In this document: in pieces, positions 36,178-49,262 of the stretch
How the letters are laid out: each line of letters begins with the position of its first letter
Position numbering within the stretch: position 1 is the stretch's first letter
Source of the DNA: Theobroma cacao
Taxonomy: Eukaryota; Streptophyta; Magnoliopsida; Malvales; Malvaceae
Assembly: GCF_000208745.1 (NCBI RefSeq)
Contig: NC_030858.1
Span: 25,643,201-25,707,200, forward strand
Length of the DNA stretch: 64,000 nt
Direction of reading: 5' to 3'
Program-made: the position numbers and the translations under genes
The notes under the pieces: generated by a model
Seen by the model: only the letters and a program-made list of their open reading frames with translations
Database searches by the model: none
What the model was told of the DNA's origin: nothing

Positions 36178-38500
36178 TTTTTTTAATTAAGTTTTTATTA
36201 TTGCAAGAAGCATTAAGCTAATACAGAAGTGGAAATATATAACCCCATAACACCTTATAAACTCTAGACTTGGGGTGTCCTGCTATCTTAGACAAAAACC
36301 TCAACATATACGTACCAATTTCGAGCTAGCAGAGACGTGTTGTCCCATCACTTAGTTGGCATTTCATGGGAAAACTTGGAGCAGCTCTGCGGCTCTTTGT
36401 ACACCCTCCTTTGCAGGCATATGTCAGCATCATTATTAGCTTCACGTAGCACATGGGTTACATGGGTTATTTTTCATTGTCGTATTATATTTTTTAAACT
36501 TTCCATATGCAATAGTCATTTCTCATTCATCAAGGGGCCTCTTGCGAATTGTTTGTCCACGTTACAGTATTCTTCGAATCATTTTCTCTTCATAAATTAA
36601 TGAAAATTAGAAAAGTTTCTCTAATTGCTAATATTTTTCCTAAATTAGAATCTTCTAAACCAATTATCTTTGAGAGCATAACTTTAATTCGCCCATCATT
36701 ATCTCATAATATTCCTCCTATTTCGACTTGACTTGAACTCCCAAAAGCTCCTCCATCCACATTCTTGATAGTGGAGCCACCCATACAAAACTCGGTCTTA
36801 CCGTTTTATCCTTCTTTAGAATTTGCATATTAGTTGGACATCCAAAGATTTCCTCAGTCAACTCAACCATATTAGGCCATTTATGTTTTATCCAAATTGC
36901 AATACGCAGTTTAATAAGGTCGAATAATTAAATAGCATCCCAAGTTTTACTATTAAATACGATATCGTTATGAAACAACCACAAAAATTATGTAATTACA
37001 AAGAAAGCTAGTTGCCAAATATTTTGTTGTCTGCAATTAAAATTAGTTGACCTCTAGAGCAAGAAAAAGGATTGTGGATTGTTTGGTGAGACTGGATTGA
37101 AATTCTATTCTACACACCATAATTCTCCATTTTCACATTGAATGTTTGATACAAGTTTACAAAATAATTTAGAGGAGTACATATCATTAGGTGTAACTTT
37201 CCAAATCACTTCATCTTGCAAACCTTCACTGAATGTACCAAAGCCTCATCCATTGTTGAAACTCCCATTCAAATAGTTGGCATCGTTGCTCAATCTTCGA
37301 TTGCCTGACCTTGTTGACCAATTCTCCATAATCACATTATCCGCCACCTTTGTTCATTGATAAAGCGAAACTTCTTGGAAACTCTCATTTGAGAATCAAA
37401 CCATCCATCCATTCGTTGTGCCAAAAAGAGATTGGTTTTCCTTCACCTACAATAACTCTAAAGTTACCTTAAATCTACAAAAAGAATTTATTAATGGACG
37501 TGAGCGGATATATAATATTTTCCAAAGGTTTGAATATTTACAAGTGACACCAACTTTAGGTAACAAGGCACATGAATTATAGCCATTCTTTGCTATCAAG
37601 ATTTATCTCCATAAGCTATCACGTTCATTCCTAAACCAATGCAACCATTTAGTGAGTAATGCCGTATTTTTTATTTCTAGATCTATCAATCCAAGGCCAC
37701 CCATTTCTCTGTAATTGCAAACATTGTCCCATTTAATATAGTGAATACCACCATTCTATCCATATCTAGTCCAAAGGAACCTTCTTTGAATTTTGTACAA
37801 GTCACTTGTCACTCCCTGAGGCATTTTGAATAATAACATGAAGAAAATGGGCGAACTACTCAACATTGATTTTAATAAGGTAACTCAACCTCCAATCATC
37901 AACAATTTTGACTTCCAACTTGCCAATTTTGCCTCAAAATGATCCACTATTGGTTTCCAAATTTTCAACGAAGCCTAACTAGCAACCAATGGAAGTCCTA
38001 AATATGTAGATAGTAAGACACTTATTTTGCAATTTATTTTAGCTGCCCAATCTTCCCACATCACTAAATTGACACACATCCCTCTGTGACTGCTTTTCTA
38101 AAAATTAATCTTCAATCTCAAAAAAATCTAGAAACATTGTAAAACTCATTTCATATTAAGCATACAATTTACGCTTGGTTGACAAAATAATAATGTATCA
38201 TCTGCATATTGTAAATAAGTTATATTCAAACATTTTTCACCAATGGGAATATCACTACAAATTTGTACCTCTCTTGCTTTTACCATTAGACAACTAAAAA
38301 CTTCAAACACCATATTGAACAAGAAAGGTGATAATGGACATCCTTACCTCAAGTCTTTCTTTAATTTTATTGGTTTTGTAGGTGATCCATTAGCTAAAAC
38401 TGTTACTGTAGTCGACACACTCCATGATGTAGCTTCACCATCTCATCCTAAAACCCATTTTATTCATCATCAAATAATTTTACTTGAATGACACTTTTTA
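36178..38500 (-). mobile_element. LINE C, 5'-truncated non-LTR retrotransposon
   Basis: Minus-strand ORF2 remnants: RT near 38490-38330 (MGFRMRW...YIMECVD..., ...GCPLSPFL-like text in broken frames), a post-RT block near 37730-37630 (IKWDNVCNYREMGGLGLIDL, the W..-C-..GGLG..DL motif), and RNase H near 36450-36390 (VTHVLREANNDAD, the LREAN..AD motif). The left end has AATAAAAACTTAATT and an A-run on the minus strand, a likely 3' tail. Endonuclease and ORF1 are absent, so it is truncated inside the RT. Many stops. Confidence 0.75.
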
Positions 38501-38524
38501 CACATTTTGCAGTTTTTATGCATC

Positions 38525-39065
38525 TAATAAGTTTCATCCCACCCAGACCCAATAGGGGTGGGTTTTTTGTTTGGAAATTAGGGATTGGGTTTAAGGTGGG
38601 TGGGGGTTGTTTAGGTTGCCTCACCTTGCCTCAGGGTATATATAAACAATTTATTTTATTTTTATTTAATATGATTATGTTTATAAAATATATGAATCAT
38701 ATTAATAAATTTAATATTTAATAATAGTCGGAGACATTATTAATTCAATAATAGTACGTATTTTTTATTTGAAAAGAAAAAACAACATATTGAATTTTTT
38801 TTAAGTAGTGGATCATGCATTATTAAAACAAATTAATGTTCAAATACAATAATAATATGTAATTAAGAAGTAATTTTACCTTTCAAAAAAATAATTTTAT
38901 ATTAAAAATTTATTTCATGATATTCACAATAAAATAAAATTATAAAAATGAATTTCAGATTGAATCAGATGTGGTGAATCAAATGACAAATACTTATGGC
39001 GAGGTATGTTTAAGTGAATATAATCTTAACTTGGGTCAGGTTCAAGGCAAGCTTGCCATCTCTAA
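38525..39065. mobile_element. Possible hAT-like MITE
   Basis: The right end reads, on the minus strand, TTAGAGATGGCAAGCTTGCC, resembling hAT-type termini (AGAGATGGCAA). The left part (CCACCCAGACCCAATAGGGG TGGG) is GC-richer like the hAT MITE at 53269. The interior is very AT-rich. No clear 8-bp duplication found. Confidence 0.3.
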
Positions 39066-39119
39066 TTGGATGTTGGCTTTAAAATTTAGACAAACCAAAT
39101 TATTAAACTTTAAGATAAA

Positions 39120-40661
39120 CTATCTTAAACTTTATGACTAAACCCATTCTTGGATAGAATTGTAGCTAATACCACATAAGGTTGTTCCTCGGAAAACATT
39201 AGACAACTTGCAACAGGGAATGGGATGGCCTGTGCTTTAGTCATAAAGCTCAAGCTTAAAACATAATCAAAGTCGTCTATAGTGGTCATCGTCATGTTCA
39301 CCTTCGTTTTCCAAGAACTAATTTTAACCTTTTTGTTTTTAGAGTTCCCCAAAATAATTGAAGCTGGTGAGTTAACTGCTTTTATTTGCTCGAATTCTTT
39401 CTCAACCTTTAGCCCACATCTCTTTGCCTCTCATGGAGTGATAAAGGTATTCGAGGGCCAAGCATAGCTTTAGTTTTTTTATCATTCACCAAGACATCCA
39501 CATACATGGGACCTCATTGGGGCTCTTTCTTTATCTTTTCCAATTGCGCTTGTAAGGCAATAAGAAACCAAATTAAGCCCATGCGCGTCGGCTCCTCCTC
39601 AACTTTCTCCACTAGGGTTTGGGCCCGAGGTGTTTCCACATTAGTAGTATATATCACATTAAGAGCTGCTTGATGTGGACATTTAGCTACCCGATGAGGT
39701 TTATTACAGAGAAAACAAGATATTGGGGCCCGAAGCTTGAAGCCCCATGGCTTCATTGTTCTTGGTCATAGTGTGTCCCGAGTGAGAGGTCTCTTTTCTC
39801 CTTCCCTACTCGAGGGTTTGCTAACTCTTGAAAATTTTTCCCCATTATTAGAGCTCGAGCTACTGGTTATTGATTGAAGGTCCTTCCATTTATGTGAGTT
39901 ATCACTATAATCAGTAAGATGTTTAGTAGCCGCCATTGTTGAAGTCACATCTTGTACCTTATGTCGCTATAACTCTATCCTTACCTATGGCTTCAGACCC
40001 TCTAGAAAATAGAACGACTTATCTTTCTCAATCATGTCCCTAATATCTAGCATTAGGGTAGAGAAGTTCTTCACAAATTCTCGAACTGACCTGGTTTGTG
40101 TCAACTTTCGCATTTTTCGTCAAGCTAAGTATTCCATGTACTTCGGGAAAATTTGGTTCTTTAGTTTTTCCTTCAAGTCTACCCACATCTATATATGACA
40201 TTCTTCATCGACAAATTTAGAATGCCACCATAATTTGGCATCCCTACTAGATACATTGCAACCATCACCACCTTATCTTCCTCTGACTCTGTATGCACAG
40301 CTCAAAAGTGCTGTTCCATATCAAAAAGGAAATTCTCCAACTCCTTTGCATCTCTAGCCTTTTCGTACCACTTGGGCTCCAACACAATAACCTTTTTCAC
40401 TCGATCTCCTGGGTTTGCACTACCATTACCTACAGCAACAATCAAAAGGTTTACCTGAGCTTTTAGTTCTCTAAACTCGCCTTAGAGAGTGCATCCTTGT
40501 CTCATCATTCAAGGTATTTATCATTTGGACAGTTCCCTTTAGATTGTCTTAATTTAATCTATTCACTTTCATAAGACCATTTGAGCTTTTATTGAGGCCA
40601 CCGTGGCCTCTAACTCATCAATTCTTTGATGGTCCTCTAGTGCACTTTGCGTGGTCACCAT
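39120..40661 (-). pseudogene. Gypsy gag-protease fragment
   Basis: Minus strand: gag starts near 40661 (MVTTQSALEDHQRIDELEAT), runs through broken frames to a zinc finger at about 39716-39680 (CFLCNKPHRVAKC, a C-X2-C-X3-H-X4-C form), then an acid-protease-like region (39352-39125: VKISSWKTKVNMTMTTIDDF ... LSLSFMTKAQAIPFP). RT onwards is missing. It resembles the same parts of the gypsy element at 43840-51466, including the unusual finger spacing, so the two are likely related families. Confidence 0.7.
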
Positions 40662-41890
40662 GTTTACTCTTTTCACTTAGCATGTCTCACCTGTGTTGTG
40701 ATAACAACTATCACGAACTGCACTTCTTCGCTTAAGTATGCGATAGTCCGTGCAACTCTTAAATGGACACTTCCATGCAAGCCAGCCAATAACTTGCTTA
40801 AATTTGAGCAAACATCAATAATGGCCACAAATTAAATTAAGGCAATGCAACTTGAAAATCATAGGGCATAACGAATGCCATATACGTAACCACTAAAGTT
40901 ATAAAAAGAAAAATGGTTTATTAATATTGAAATAAGTATAAATGGACTAAGATACGCTATCATCGGGTCATAGAGGAAACCCTAGATGACTCGATATAAA
41001 CATGCTTTCCCAGTGACTCAGAGCAACAATTCGCTGACTGCTCACCCCTTATAAAGAGATTACGAGGTTTTACAAATATTTCACTAATAGCCATTATAAT
41101 GTGTGAGATGGGGACATTCCCTTCCTAAAGGGTTTCCCTTTTAAAAACTTAACAAGTATATTTAGAACTATCACCAAATGCCATTACAATGTTTAAAAGG
41201 GGGACATATCTCTTGCAGGTACAAAATACTTAATCTCCTATGCAATTCTACCTTGTTAGTGCTCTATAAAAGGTTGACTCATGACACCTAGCTTTATCTT
41301 TATGTACTGAATGTTTAGTCCTACCCATTATAAGATTTAAGGTTTCCTAGATAAGCCTACAATTTTAATCCCACATATAATATTAGAATCTAACCCACTT
41401 TATTATATCCTATTATAGACTATAATATTATATATTTATCAAGACCAAATTAACTTAGCTTGATTTTAATAAAATAAAAAATGAATAATATAAATCTACA
41501 TTTTTATTCATAGAAAAATTTAACAGGTTTTCCCTATTCATTAATGTGTCAAAAGATCTTAACTTTTCTATAATGATGACAATCAAGTAAAGGTTACACA
41601 ACTCAAATTGCAATTGATTCAACAGCATACCACAATACCTCATTCATAATTTTAATGGTGAGAATTGAAAATGGTGTTAAAAGTTTTGTGGAGATTGCCC
41701 ATCTAATTTGTTGATTTGAGTAAAGCATTGGATATTAATAAAAAATTTTAACGTTCATCTTGTTGTCATCAAAACAATTTTTAATTTTGATTTTACAAAT
41801 TTTAATCTCTAAGTTTCTGTTTCTAAGCATGAAGGACAATTATCTATCTTTTCTCCTATATAGCCAATGATCAAAACTTAATAGATTTGA
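40662..41890. other. Possible gypsy leader/LTR remnant, otherwise unassigned
   Basis: It follows the gag start of the gypsy fragment in the 5' direction, so a decayed leader and LTR are expected here. I could not identify LTR ends or a primer site. Direct repeats such as GCCATTATAATGTG / GCCATTACAATGT (about 41092 and 41180), each followed by a GGGGACAT motif, are visible. Confidence 0.35.
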
Positions 41891-42051
41891 GCTATACAAA
41901 TAAAAAAACTATTTTTGGAAGAGAGGCATTGGATATTATTATCTCGGCTAACGATTTGGGTATTGTTTTTATGGATAATCAAGACAATATCGTTGGGATT
42001 CATGTCGATCACTTGAAGTATTTGTTTTGTTCTTCTGCATATTTGTTATAA

Positions 42052-43839
42052 TGATTTTTTCACTTGTAATACAAGAAGACTTAATCATGAAGAGAAAAGA
42101 CTTGTTATTAGGAGTCAAATTGATTCTATCAAGCCAAATTTGGTTCTTTTTCAATAATCTAAACTATCTTCTCTTAATGATAGACTTTTGGGATTATGTA
42201 GAGGCTTGTGATGCTTTTGGTGCTCATATTTCTACGTGGTATGACTCTTTTTTTTTTCTCTTTTAATAATTGTATTAAGAATAAGAATTATCTTCTATTG
42301 ATTGGATCTCTATTTAAAAAAAACAAGAAAGCGGGTTTTGGAAATATTTATGCACCTAATAATGATGGACAAAGGACACATTTATAGTTGGAATTGTGTG
42401 AAATTTTTAGGGCTTCTAATTTTTCATGGTAAATTGACAGTGACTTTAATGTGGTTCTTTCTCAAGAGGAAAGGATTAGTTGGTAAGGGACTCTTAGTGC
42501 TATGGATCACTTTTAGCAATCTATTTATGATGAGTGGTTTCTTAGCTTGCCTATGACTAGAGGGAGCTTCACGTAGTGTAATTATAAAGAAGTTCTTTTT
42601 TCCAATCATTTAAATTGTTTCCTTATTTATCTTTTTTTTTTATCTAGTAGCCATAGATGGATCGAACATTGTCTTTCCTACTCCTTGTCAGACCACTACG
42701 TGGTTGTTCTTGATGATAAGGTGGTATGTTAGAGGTCCTAACCATTTCGTTTCTTTAATTTCTAGCTTGATGATGACAACTTTCAAGGCTTGATGAATAA
42801 GGAGTGGAATTGTGTTAGTAATGAGATGGGAAACAACTAAAACACATGGGAGAAATTAAGAAATATTAAGCCCAAAATTAAATGATGGTAGAAGGAGAAA
42901 TTTGGCAACTTTGTTTAAAAGATTTATTTGATTGAAAATGAACTCTAAGAGAAATTGTTGCTTCTTTAAGATGACACTTTTAATAACTTTATGAGAGGAG
43001 AAATCATTAAACTCGAAGCTGAACTATAGACCTTATACAAAGTGGAAAAGAGGTCTTGAAATAAAAATCTCGTGTTAGATGGTTTCTTGAAAAAAATCCT
43101 AACATCAAGTTCTTTCATGTGGTCGCTTCCAACAAAAGGAGAAGGAACTTTATTAATCATCTCTTTTTGCATGGTCGTATGATTTTTTACCCTAAGCACA
43201 TTATGGAGACAATTTTCGATCATTTTAAGGAGCATTTCCTCAACAAAAAGGTGGCTAAAATTGATAAATTCAATTGCCCTTTGAAAACTCTCAATCCACA
43301 AACTACTTTGATACTTGAAGAACCTTTCTCTGAACTTTAAGTATGGAAGGCTCTCAAGTGTTGTGATGGTAATCCTACACTTGGTCCTAATGGTTACAAT
43401 ATAGGGGTTTTTTTATAAGAATCAATGGGCTAAGTTGAAATCTGATGTGATGATTTTGTTCAAGGAATTTTTTAAGCATGGCAAATTTGATGAAAGAATC
43501 AATTCATCTATCATCTCGCTAATTCCTAAACAGCCTAATACTAAAGGACTCAATGACTACTGGCTTATTAGCCTTGTGGGTAGTGTTTATAAACTTATTA
43601 CAAAGGTTTTACCCTCTAGGCTTTGACATATTATGGGAGATATTATTAGCCAAAATCAATTCGCCTTCAGTAAAGGTTAACGAATCCTAGATTGTGTTCT
43701 TATGGCTAATGAGGTGGTTAATTATCTTCGAAAGAAAGGTTGTAGGGTGTTTTTCTTAAAGTAGACTTTTAGAAAGCATTTTACAATATTGATTGGAGTT
43801 TTTTGGACTTTACTATTGGTAAAATAGGGTTTTCTCTTG
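42052..43839 (+). pseudogene. LINE B endonuclease and N-terminal RT
   Basis: Reads RRLNHEEKRLVIRSQIDSIK, PNLVLFQESKLSSLNDRLLG (endonuclease QESK box), then DFNVVLSQEER near 42440 (the GDFN-V-ER block), GSFT and SLSDHYVVV near 42690 (SDH box). RT parts follow: RVRWFLEKNPNIKFFH near 43075 (in broken frame), FFKHGKFDERINSSIISLIP (43450-43530), DYW-ISLVGSVYKLITKVL, NQFAFSKG, and DF-KAFYNIDWSFLDF near 43770. The usual catalytic FEKAYD core is decayed. Cut by the gypsy insertion. Confidence 0.8.
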
Positions 43840-44451
43840 TGTCACAAGGGTTTTCTCTTGACCCATGCGACCTAACCTTTGCCTTACCCAAGAACCTTTG
43901 GAAAGGCTAGCAGACTTCTCAAATATACTAAGTTAGGATCATTTATGCAAGCACAACAAGAGGAAAGTGAGCTTTGGGAACAAAGAAAGAGTTTTATTGC
44001 ATATAAAGTCAGTACATGAGTCATTTGTTACAAATGAAAGGGCTCAAGGAGTTTATATGGGTCACAAACCCCTTAAAGCCATTACAAGGTTGTTCCTAAT
44101 GATTAGGCAACATTTTGAACCCTAGTGGGCCATTCTTATGTGTCCTAGTACTGGTTTCCAACGATTAGTAACAGTTGCCCTGCAAGCCATGGGCTAGCTA
44201 ATGATTCCTGTGCACCCAGCCAGCTAATTGTCCCTCTGCATGCCCCAACTGTGGGCCAGTCTGCTCTTGTGTCTTGCACACTATTTGCGTGCCAACCCTA
44301 CCCATTACTTACGTACCACGGTGCTACCTTGGCAGAAAATTTGAGTCCCAACCCACGTTGCTAGTCCACCATCAAGATGGCTCGCCTATTATCGAGCCTT
44401 AGTCACTTGTCATCAGGCTGGCTCACCTTTATTCACAAAATGGGCATGAAA
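43840..44451 (-). repeat. 3' LTR of the LINE B-nested gypsy element
   Basis: Starts TGTCACAAGGG and ends GGGCATGAAA (expected ...GTGACA). The polypurine tract GTTAGGGGAGCA lies just inside it, on the minus strand at 44463-44452. Confidence 0.85.
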
Positions 44452-44825
44452 TGCTCCCCTAACTATGCTAGTAACACCCTCGTTGCTTGTTGAGTGTGGA
44501 ATTGATCCACCAAGTCCTCGAACTGTCACAACGCTTGGGCAGGCTACGAACTCATCTCACTAACTGGCTGCCCATTCCACTTAACTAGGTACTAGTGTTG
44601 CAATTGGTGGTTCCTTCTTTTCAGGACCTTTTCAGCTAATATCTCGTCGACCTCTTAGTTATAAGAGGCCTTTTATTCTATGGGGTACTTATGGCTCTAG
44701 TCTCTGCTTGGGTTATTAGGGTCTGCATGGTAGGGCTTGAGCATGATGACATGGAAGATCGAGTGGACCTTAGGCTCAGGCAGCATCCATAGCTTGTAAG
44801 CTGTGCGGCTAACTAAGGTTGCCAA

Positions 44826-46627
44826 CGAATAGGGTACCTGTTAATTTTGAGGTATCAGAACCCTAATCCTATAAGAAATAAAATTACTACCCTAACCCTA
44901 ATATATCCTCACTACCCTATAATTACACTACCCTGCTTAAAAACCCTATTATGTAAAAAAATTATTAAAATACTATTCATAGGTACCCAATTACCCGAAT
45001 CTGAATCCGTACCCGTATCCATATATAATAATATTTCTCTTACATATTTCATATAATTTACTAATAATCAAATTAATAAAAACAACAAATAATATAATTT
45101 AAATTTAAATAATCAAAACAAATATCTCAAACATAATTAATAATTTATAAGTTATAATTTTTGTAATGTTAACACAAAATAGAAAGTAAATATGTTTATA
45201 TTAAAATGTATATATACTAAAAGTATTTTAATATATTATATAATAGTAATTATATTTTTTATAAATGAACCCAATGTATATACAGTATATATATTAAAAG
45301 ACATTACAAGTCAATTAATAATCATTGTTTCATTAATTAATTTAATTAACTATATGAGTTTATCCTTAATTACATGAAATTAAAAAAAATAATTAGGTTT
45401 CAAAGCTATTCTAATCTCACAACTTCCCTTTACATTTATATGTTATAAGTTTATATATACAAAGGTATATATATTGTAATTAATAATTTTATAAGTTATA
45501 ATTTTTGTAATGTTAACACAAAATAGAAAGTAAATATGTTTATATTTAAAGTACATACACACACACACACATTAAGAGTATTTTAATATATATAATAGTA
45601 ATTATATTCCTTATAAATGAATCTAATATATATAAAGTATATATATTAAAAGACACTACAAGTTAATTAATAATTATAGTTTCATGAATTAATTTAATTA
45701 ACTATACGAGTTTGCTCTTAATTTCATAAAATTAAAAAAAAATAACTAGGTTTTAAAACTATTCTAATTTTTGAACTTCTCTTTAAGTTTATATATTATA
45801 AGTTTATATAAACAAAGTTATATACATTATAATTAATAATTTTATAAGTTATAATTTTGTAATGTTAACACAAAATAAAAAGTAAATAAGTTCATATTTA
45901 AAGAATATATATATTAAAAATATTTTAGTATATATATAATAGTAATTATTTTTCTTATAAATTAACCCAATATATAAACTATATATATTAAAAAACATTG
46001 CAAGTTAATTAATAATAATAGTTTCTTGAATTAATTTGATTAACTATATGGATTTGTTCTTAATTTCATGAAATTAAAAAAAAAATAGTTAGGTTCCAAA
46101 ACTATTCTAATCTCAAAAGCTTTCTTTAAGTATATATATTATAAGTTTATATAAACAATAGTATATATATTATAAGTAATGTTAACACAAAATAGAAAGT
46201 AAATATATTTATATTAAAAGTATATCTATAATAGTAATTATATTCCTTTATAATATGATATTCATATTATTTAAACATAATTAATAATCTAATAATTTTT
46301 TAATTTAAATATATTAATATCATCATATTAATAATTAGAGTAACCATACTTTTCATATATTTGTTAGTTTTTAACAAAAAGAATTGCTTGTAAAGTTGGT
46401 AAAAATTGTATATTTTTATTTAAATTATTAAAATAATAATAAAATATTTATAATGATAATCGGGTTCGGGTAATGAATACCTAAGGAGTAGTACCCGAAC
46501 CCGATACGGGCAGTGAAATCACTACTCGAACTTATCCTAAACTAGATTAGAGGGTACTCTAACCCTATATAATTGGGTCGAATATCTATGAGTCCCTTGT
46601 AATCGGGTACCCATTGCCATCTTTACA
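44826..46627. mobile_element. hAT-like non-autonomous element nested in the gypsy element
   Basis: It splits the gypsy coding sequence between IRIVNKV and G-NLSRTAYKLW. Left end AGGGTACCTGTTAAT and the reverse complement of the right end (AGATGGCAATGGGTACCCG A) share the GGGTACC motif typical of one plant hAT-like MITE family. The target duplication is unclear (TTGCCAAC against CAACCAAC, 5 of 8). The interior is extremely AT-rich with long tandem repeats and no transposase. Confidence 0.6.
45163..46240. repeat. Tandem repeat, ~350-bp unit, about three copies plus a partial
   Basis: The marker GTAATGTTAACACAAAATA recurs at 45163, 45507, 45859 and 46176 (spacing 344, 352, 317). Each copy continues with AAGTAAAT..., a (TA)-rich run, ATTAATTTAATTAACTATA and an AAACTATTCTAAT-type motif in the same order. 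One copy has a short (CA)n at about 45558-45572. Confidence 0.9.
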
Positions 46628-47039
46628 ACCAACCTTATTCACAATGCGGATGGGTCCCTCATACCTTCTAGTTAGCCCCTTGTGTAGCTTCTGGTTCTGA
46701 AGGATTTGATGAAGCTTGACCAGCTTAAGATCCTCCAATTGAATTTCACATCCTGCCTCTGTTTATTCGCCCATCTCTTATACTTCTAAGTGGCACGCTC
46801 AAGGCTTTGGGAAGGTTCTGCTACACATGCCACTCATTAGCATAGCGAAAACCCGTTAATGTTGGTCTTGTATAGTTGTTGACTAGGGCACTAAAGGACT
46901 TGGATTGTTACCCCATCACTACCTTAAAGGGACTCTTACTTGTGGACTCCAACTGTTGCAAATTGTAGCTTGGGCTAATCCATTTGAGTGTTGTGGATGA
47001 AGTATCGCAGGTAGGTCTTGAGCAAGTGGTTTGCCAACT

Positions 47040-47640
47040 CGGTTTGATTATTTGTCTGGGGATATAGGTTGGTCGAAAAACGAAGCTTAGACCCTAGTAG
47101 CTTGAACAGCTCAATCTAGAACTTACTTGTGAATCTCCCATCTTGATCACTTACCAAGCTCTCTAGCACACCCCATAATTTCATCACATGGGCCACGAAT
47201 GCTCGAGTTACCTTTTCAGTTGGACATTGCTTGGTCACTAGCACAAAGGTCTCATACTTACTAAACCTATCCACCACAACCATAATAGCACCATAATCGT
47301 CAGTTGTGGGAAAGTTAGTAATAAAATCCAAAGATAAAAATTGCCATGGCCGATCTAGTAGCTCTAAGGGCTCGAGCAAGCCTATTGGTCATTACTGCTC
47401 ACCCTTGTCCTGTTGGCAGACTAGGCATGTCCACATATAAGCCTCCACATCTTCGGTCAACTTGGGCCAATAGTAGCATGTTGCTATCAAAGCCTTTATG
47501 TGCTCGACTCGACGGTACCCTGCCCATAAAGAGTCATGGTGCTCTTATAGGATCTCCTTGTGTAGCCCATTAACCTTCGATACATAAACATGGTTCCCCT
47601 TAGTCATCGGCAAATCACCATTAAGCTAAAATAGTCATGT
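47040..47640 (-). pseudogene. Gypsy integrase
   Basis: Open from 47379 to 47116: EPLELLDRPWQFLSLDFITN FPTTDDYGAIMVVVDRFSKY then LVSDQDGRFTSKF. The first two catalytic Asp residues (DFI, SDQD) are visible; the Glu region below 47116 is frameshifted. Upstream, near 47430, a zinc-binding CQ-Q-type block is decayed. The chromodomain-side tail (IRIVNKV) near 46655 continues across the hAT-like insertion as AYKLWMLPEPKVHSIFHVIM LKPY (44800-44700). Confidence 0.8.
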
Positions 47641-47868
47641 CTTGCCTTCCTCAGCACACTGAACTATGGCTTGTGCAGTGGTGTTGCTTGCAAGCCCTGC
47701 ACGTATCTTGGTCAGCATCTCATCTCGCACCTGGCTGATGGCTACCAACTCTACCTTGTAGCTCAGTGCATTGGCAACTTAGTTGGCATTGCATTGTTTG
47801 TATTCCATGGTGAAGTCAAACTCAGCCAAGTAGACTTGCCATCTAGCTTGCTTGGGGGTAAGATTTTC

Positions 47869-48135
47869 TTAGGTTTGGAAGAAGTTATTTGCCACATTAT
47901 CGATCTTCACCATAAACCGTGACCCGAACAGATAGTGCTGGCACACCCTTAAGTTGTGGACCATTACTATTATCCTTTTCTCCTGGACAATGAAGAGTCG
48001 TTTAGTGTCATTGAGCTTTATGCTCTCATAGGCTATTGTGTGGCCTTCTCGCTTGAGATTCCGTTTATGGCATAATCTAGGTGTGTACCTCATATGGTAC
48101 ACTAGGGTTAGGCAACTGTAGCACAGACTCCTCAA
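47869..48135 (-). pseudogene. Gypsy RNase H
   Basis: NLKREGHTIAYESIKLNDTK RLFIVQEKRIIVMVHNLRVC QHYLFGSRFMVKIDNVANNF matches the conserved RNase H of plant gypsy elements (GHPIAYESRKL, HYLLGSRF, TDN). The catalytic Asp region of the first strand is upstream and frameshifted. Confidence 0.85.
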
Positions 48136-48299
48136 TCATGGCCTATTTAAGGCCCTAGAATGCTTGCTCATAGTTTGGGCTTTAGTGCCATGCACTATCC
48201 CTATGCAACAGATCAATTAGGGCTGTCGCAATGTTGGAGTAATCATGCATAAACTTACGACAGTAGTTCGCAAGCCACAAAAAACTCCTCAATTCAATC

Positions 48300-49000
48300 A
48301 TCCTAGTGGGTTGCTCCTACTCATCAATATCACAGATTTTGCCCTTGTTCATCTGAATCTGGCCACCTCCAATAATGTGACCAAGGAATGGGATCTCAAT
48401 TTGGACAAATGAGCACTTTTCTTGCTTAACATAGAGTTAGTGCTGCCAGAGCCTCTTGAACACAGCTCATAGGTGCTCAATGTGCTCCCTTATGGTCCTA
48501 CTATAGACATCAATGTCATCAAGTTAGACAACCATAAATTTGTCAAAGAACAATAACTGTACCTTATTCATTAACGTATTGAATGTTGTAGGGGTGTTGG
48601 TCAGACCGAAGGGTATCACTAGAAACTCGAAGTTGTCGTAGCGTGTCACATAAATAGTTTTCTCATGGTTTTTTTCAACTATCCGCACTTGATAGTGCCC
48701 CGACCTCAAGTTTAGTTTAAAGAAGACCTTGGCCTCACCTAACTAGTCTAACAGCTTAGAGATGTTGGGGATGGGATAACAGTTTTTGATGGTTAGTTTG
48801 TTCAGTGCTCTGTAGTCAATGCATAAGTGTAGAAAGCCATCATGCTTCTGTTAAAAGAAGACAAAAGCACCATAGGGCACTTTGTTTGGTCAAATGAAGC
48901 TTGCCTCAGTCAATTCTGTGAGCTACCAACATAGTTTAACTAGTTCCGAGGGTGCCATGTGGTAAAGTGCCCTTACTGGTGGTTGTGCACTTGGGACAAG
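48300..49000 (-). pseudogene. Gypsy reverse transcriptase
   Basis: MRSGHYQVRIVEKNHEKTIY, FEFLVIPFGLTNTPTTFNTL MNKV, then FMVV*LDDIDVYS: the catalytic YLDD box has its Tyr replaced by a stop (TAA) near 48523. Upstream, near 48790, LT(I/K)KNCYPIP-like text is visible in another frame. Confidence 0.8.
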
Positions 49001-49262
49001 TTTGATCTTATGGTTTACCTCCCATTTTGGTGGCAAACAGCTTGGTAGCTTAATGGGTATCACATCAACATGCTAATCTAGCATGCCTATTACATCGTTT
49101 AGCACTAGTGTCGCTTGACTCAACTCACCCTAATTTATAAATAGTGTGGCTATGTAAGTCTCCTTACCCCTACACACACCATCAAAAAGTTGTATAGCAC
49201 TCACTATCTTATTCACAATTTGCTGCTCATGCCTCATTGGCACCACACATAGGCCTCGGGGG

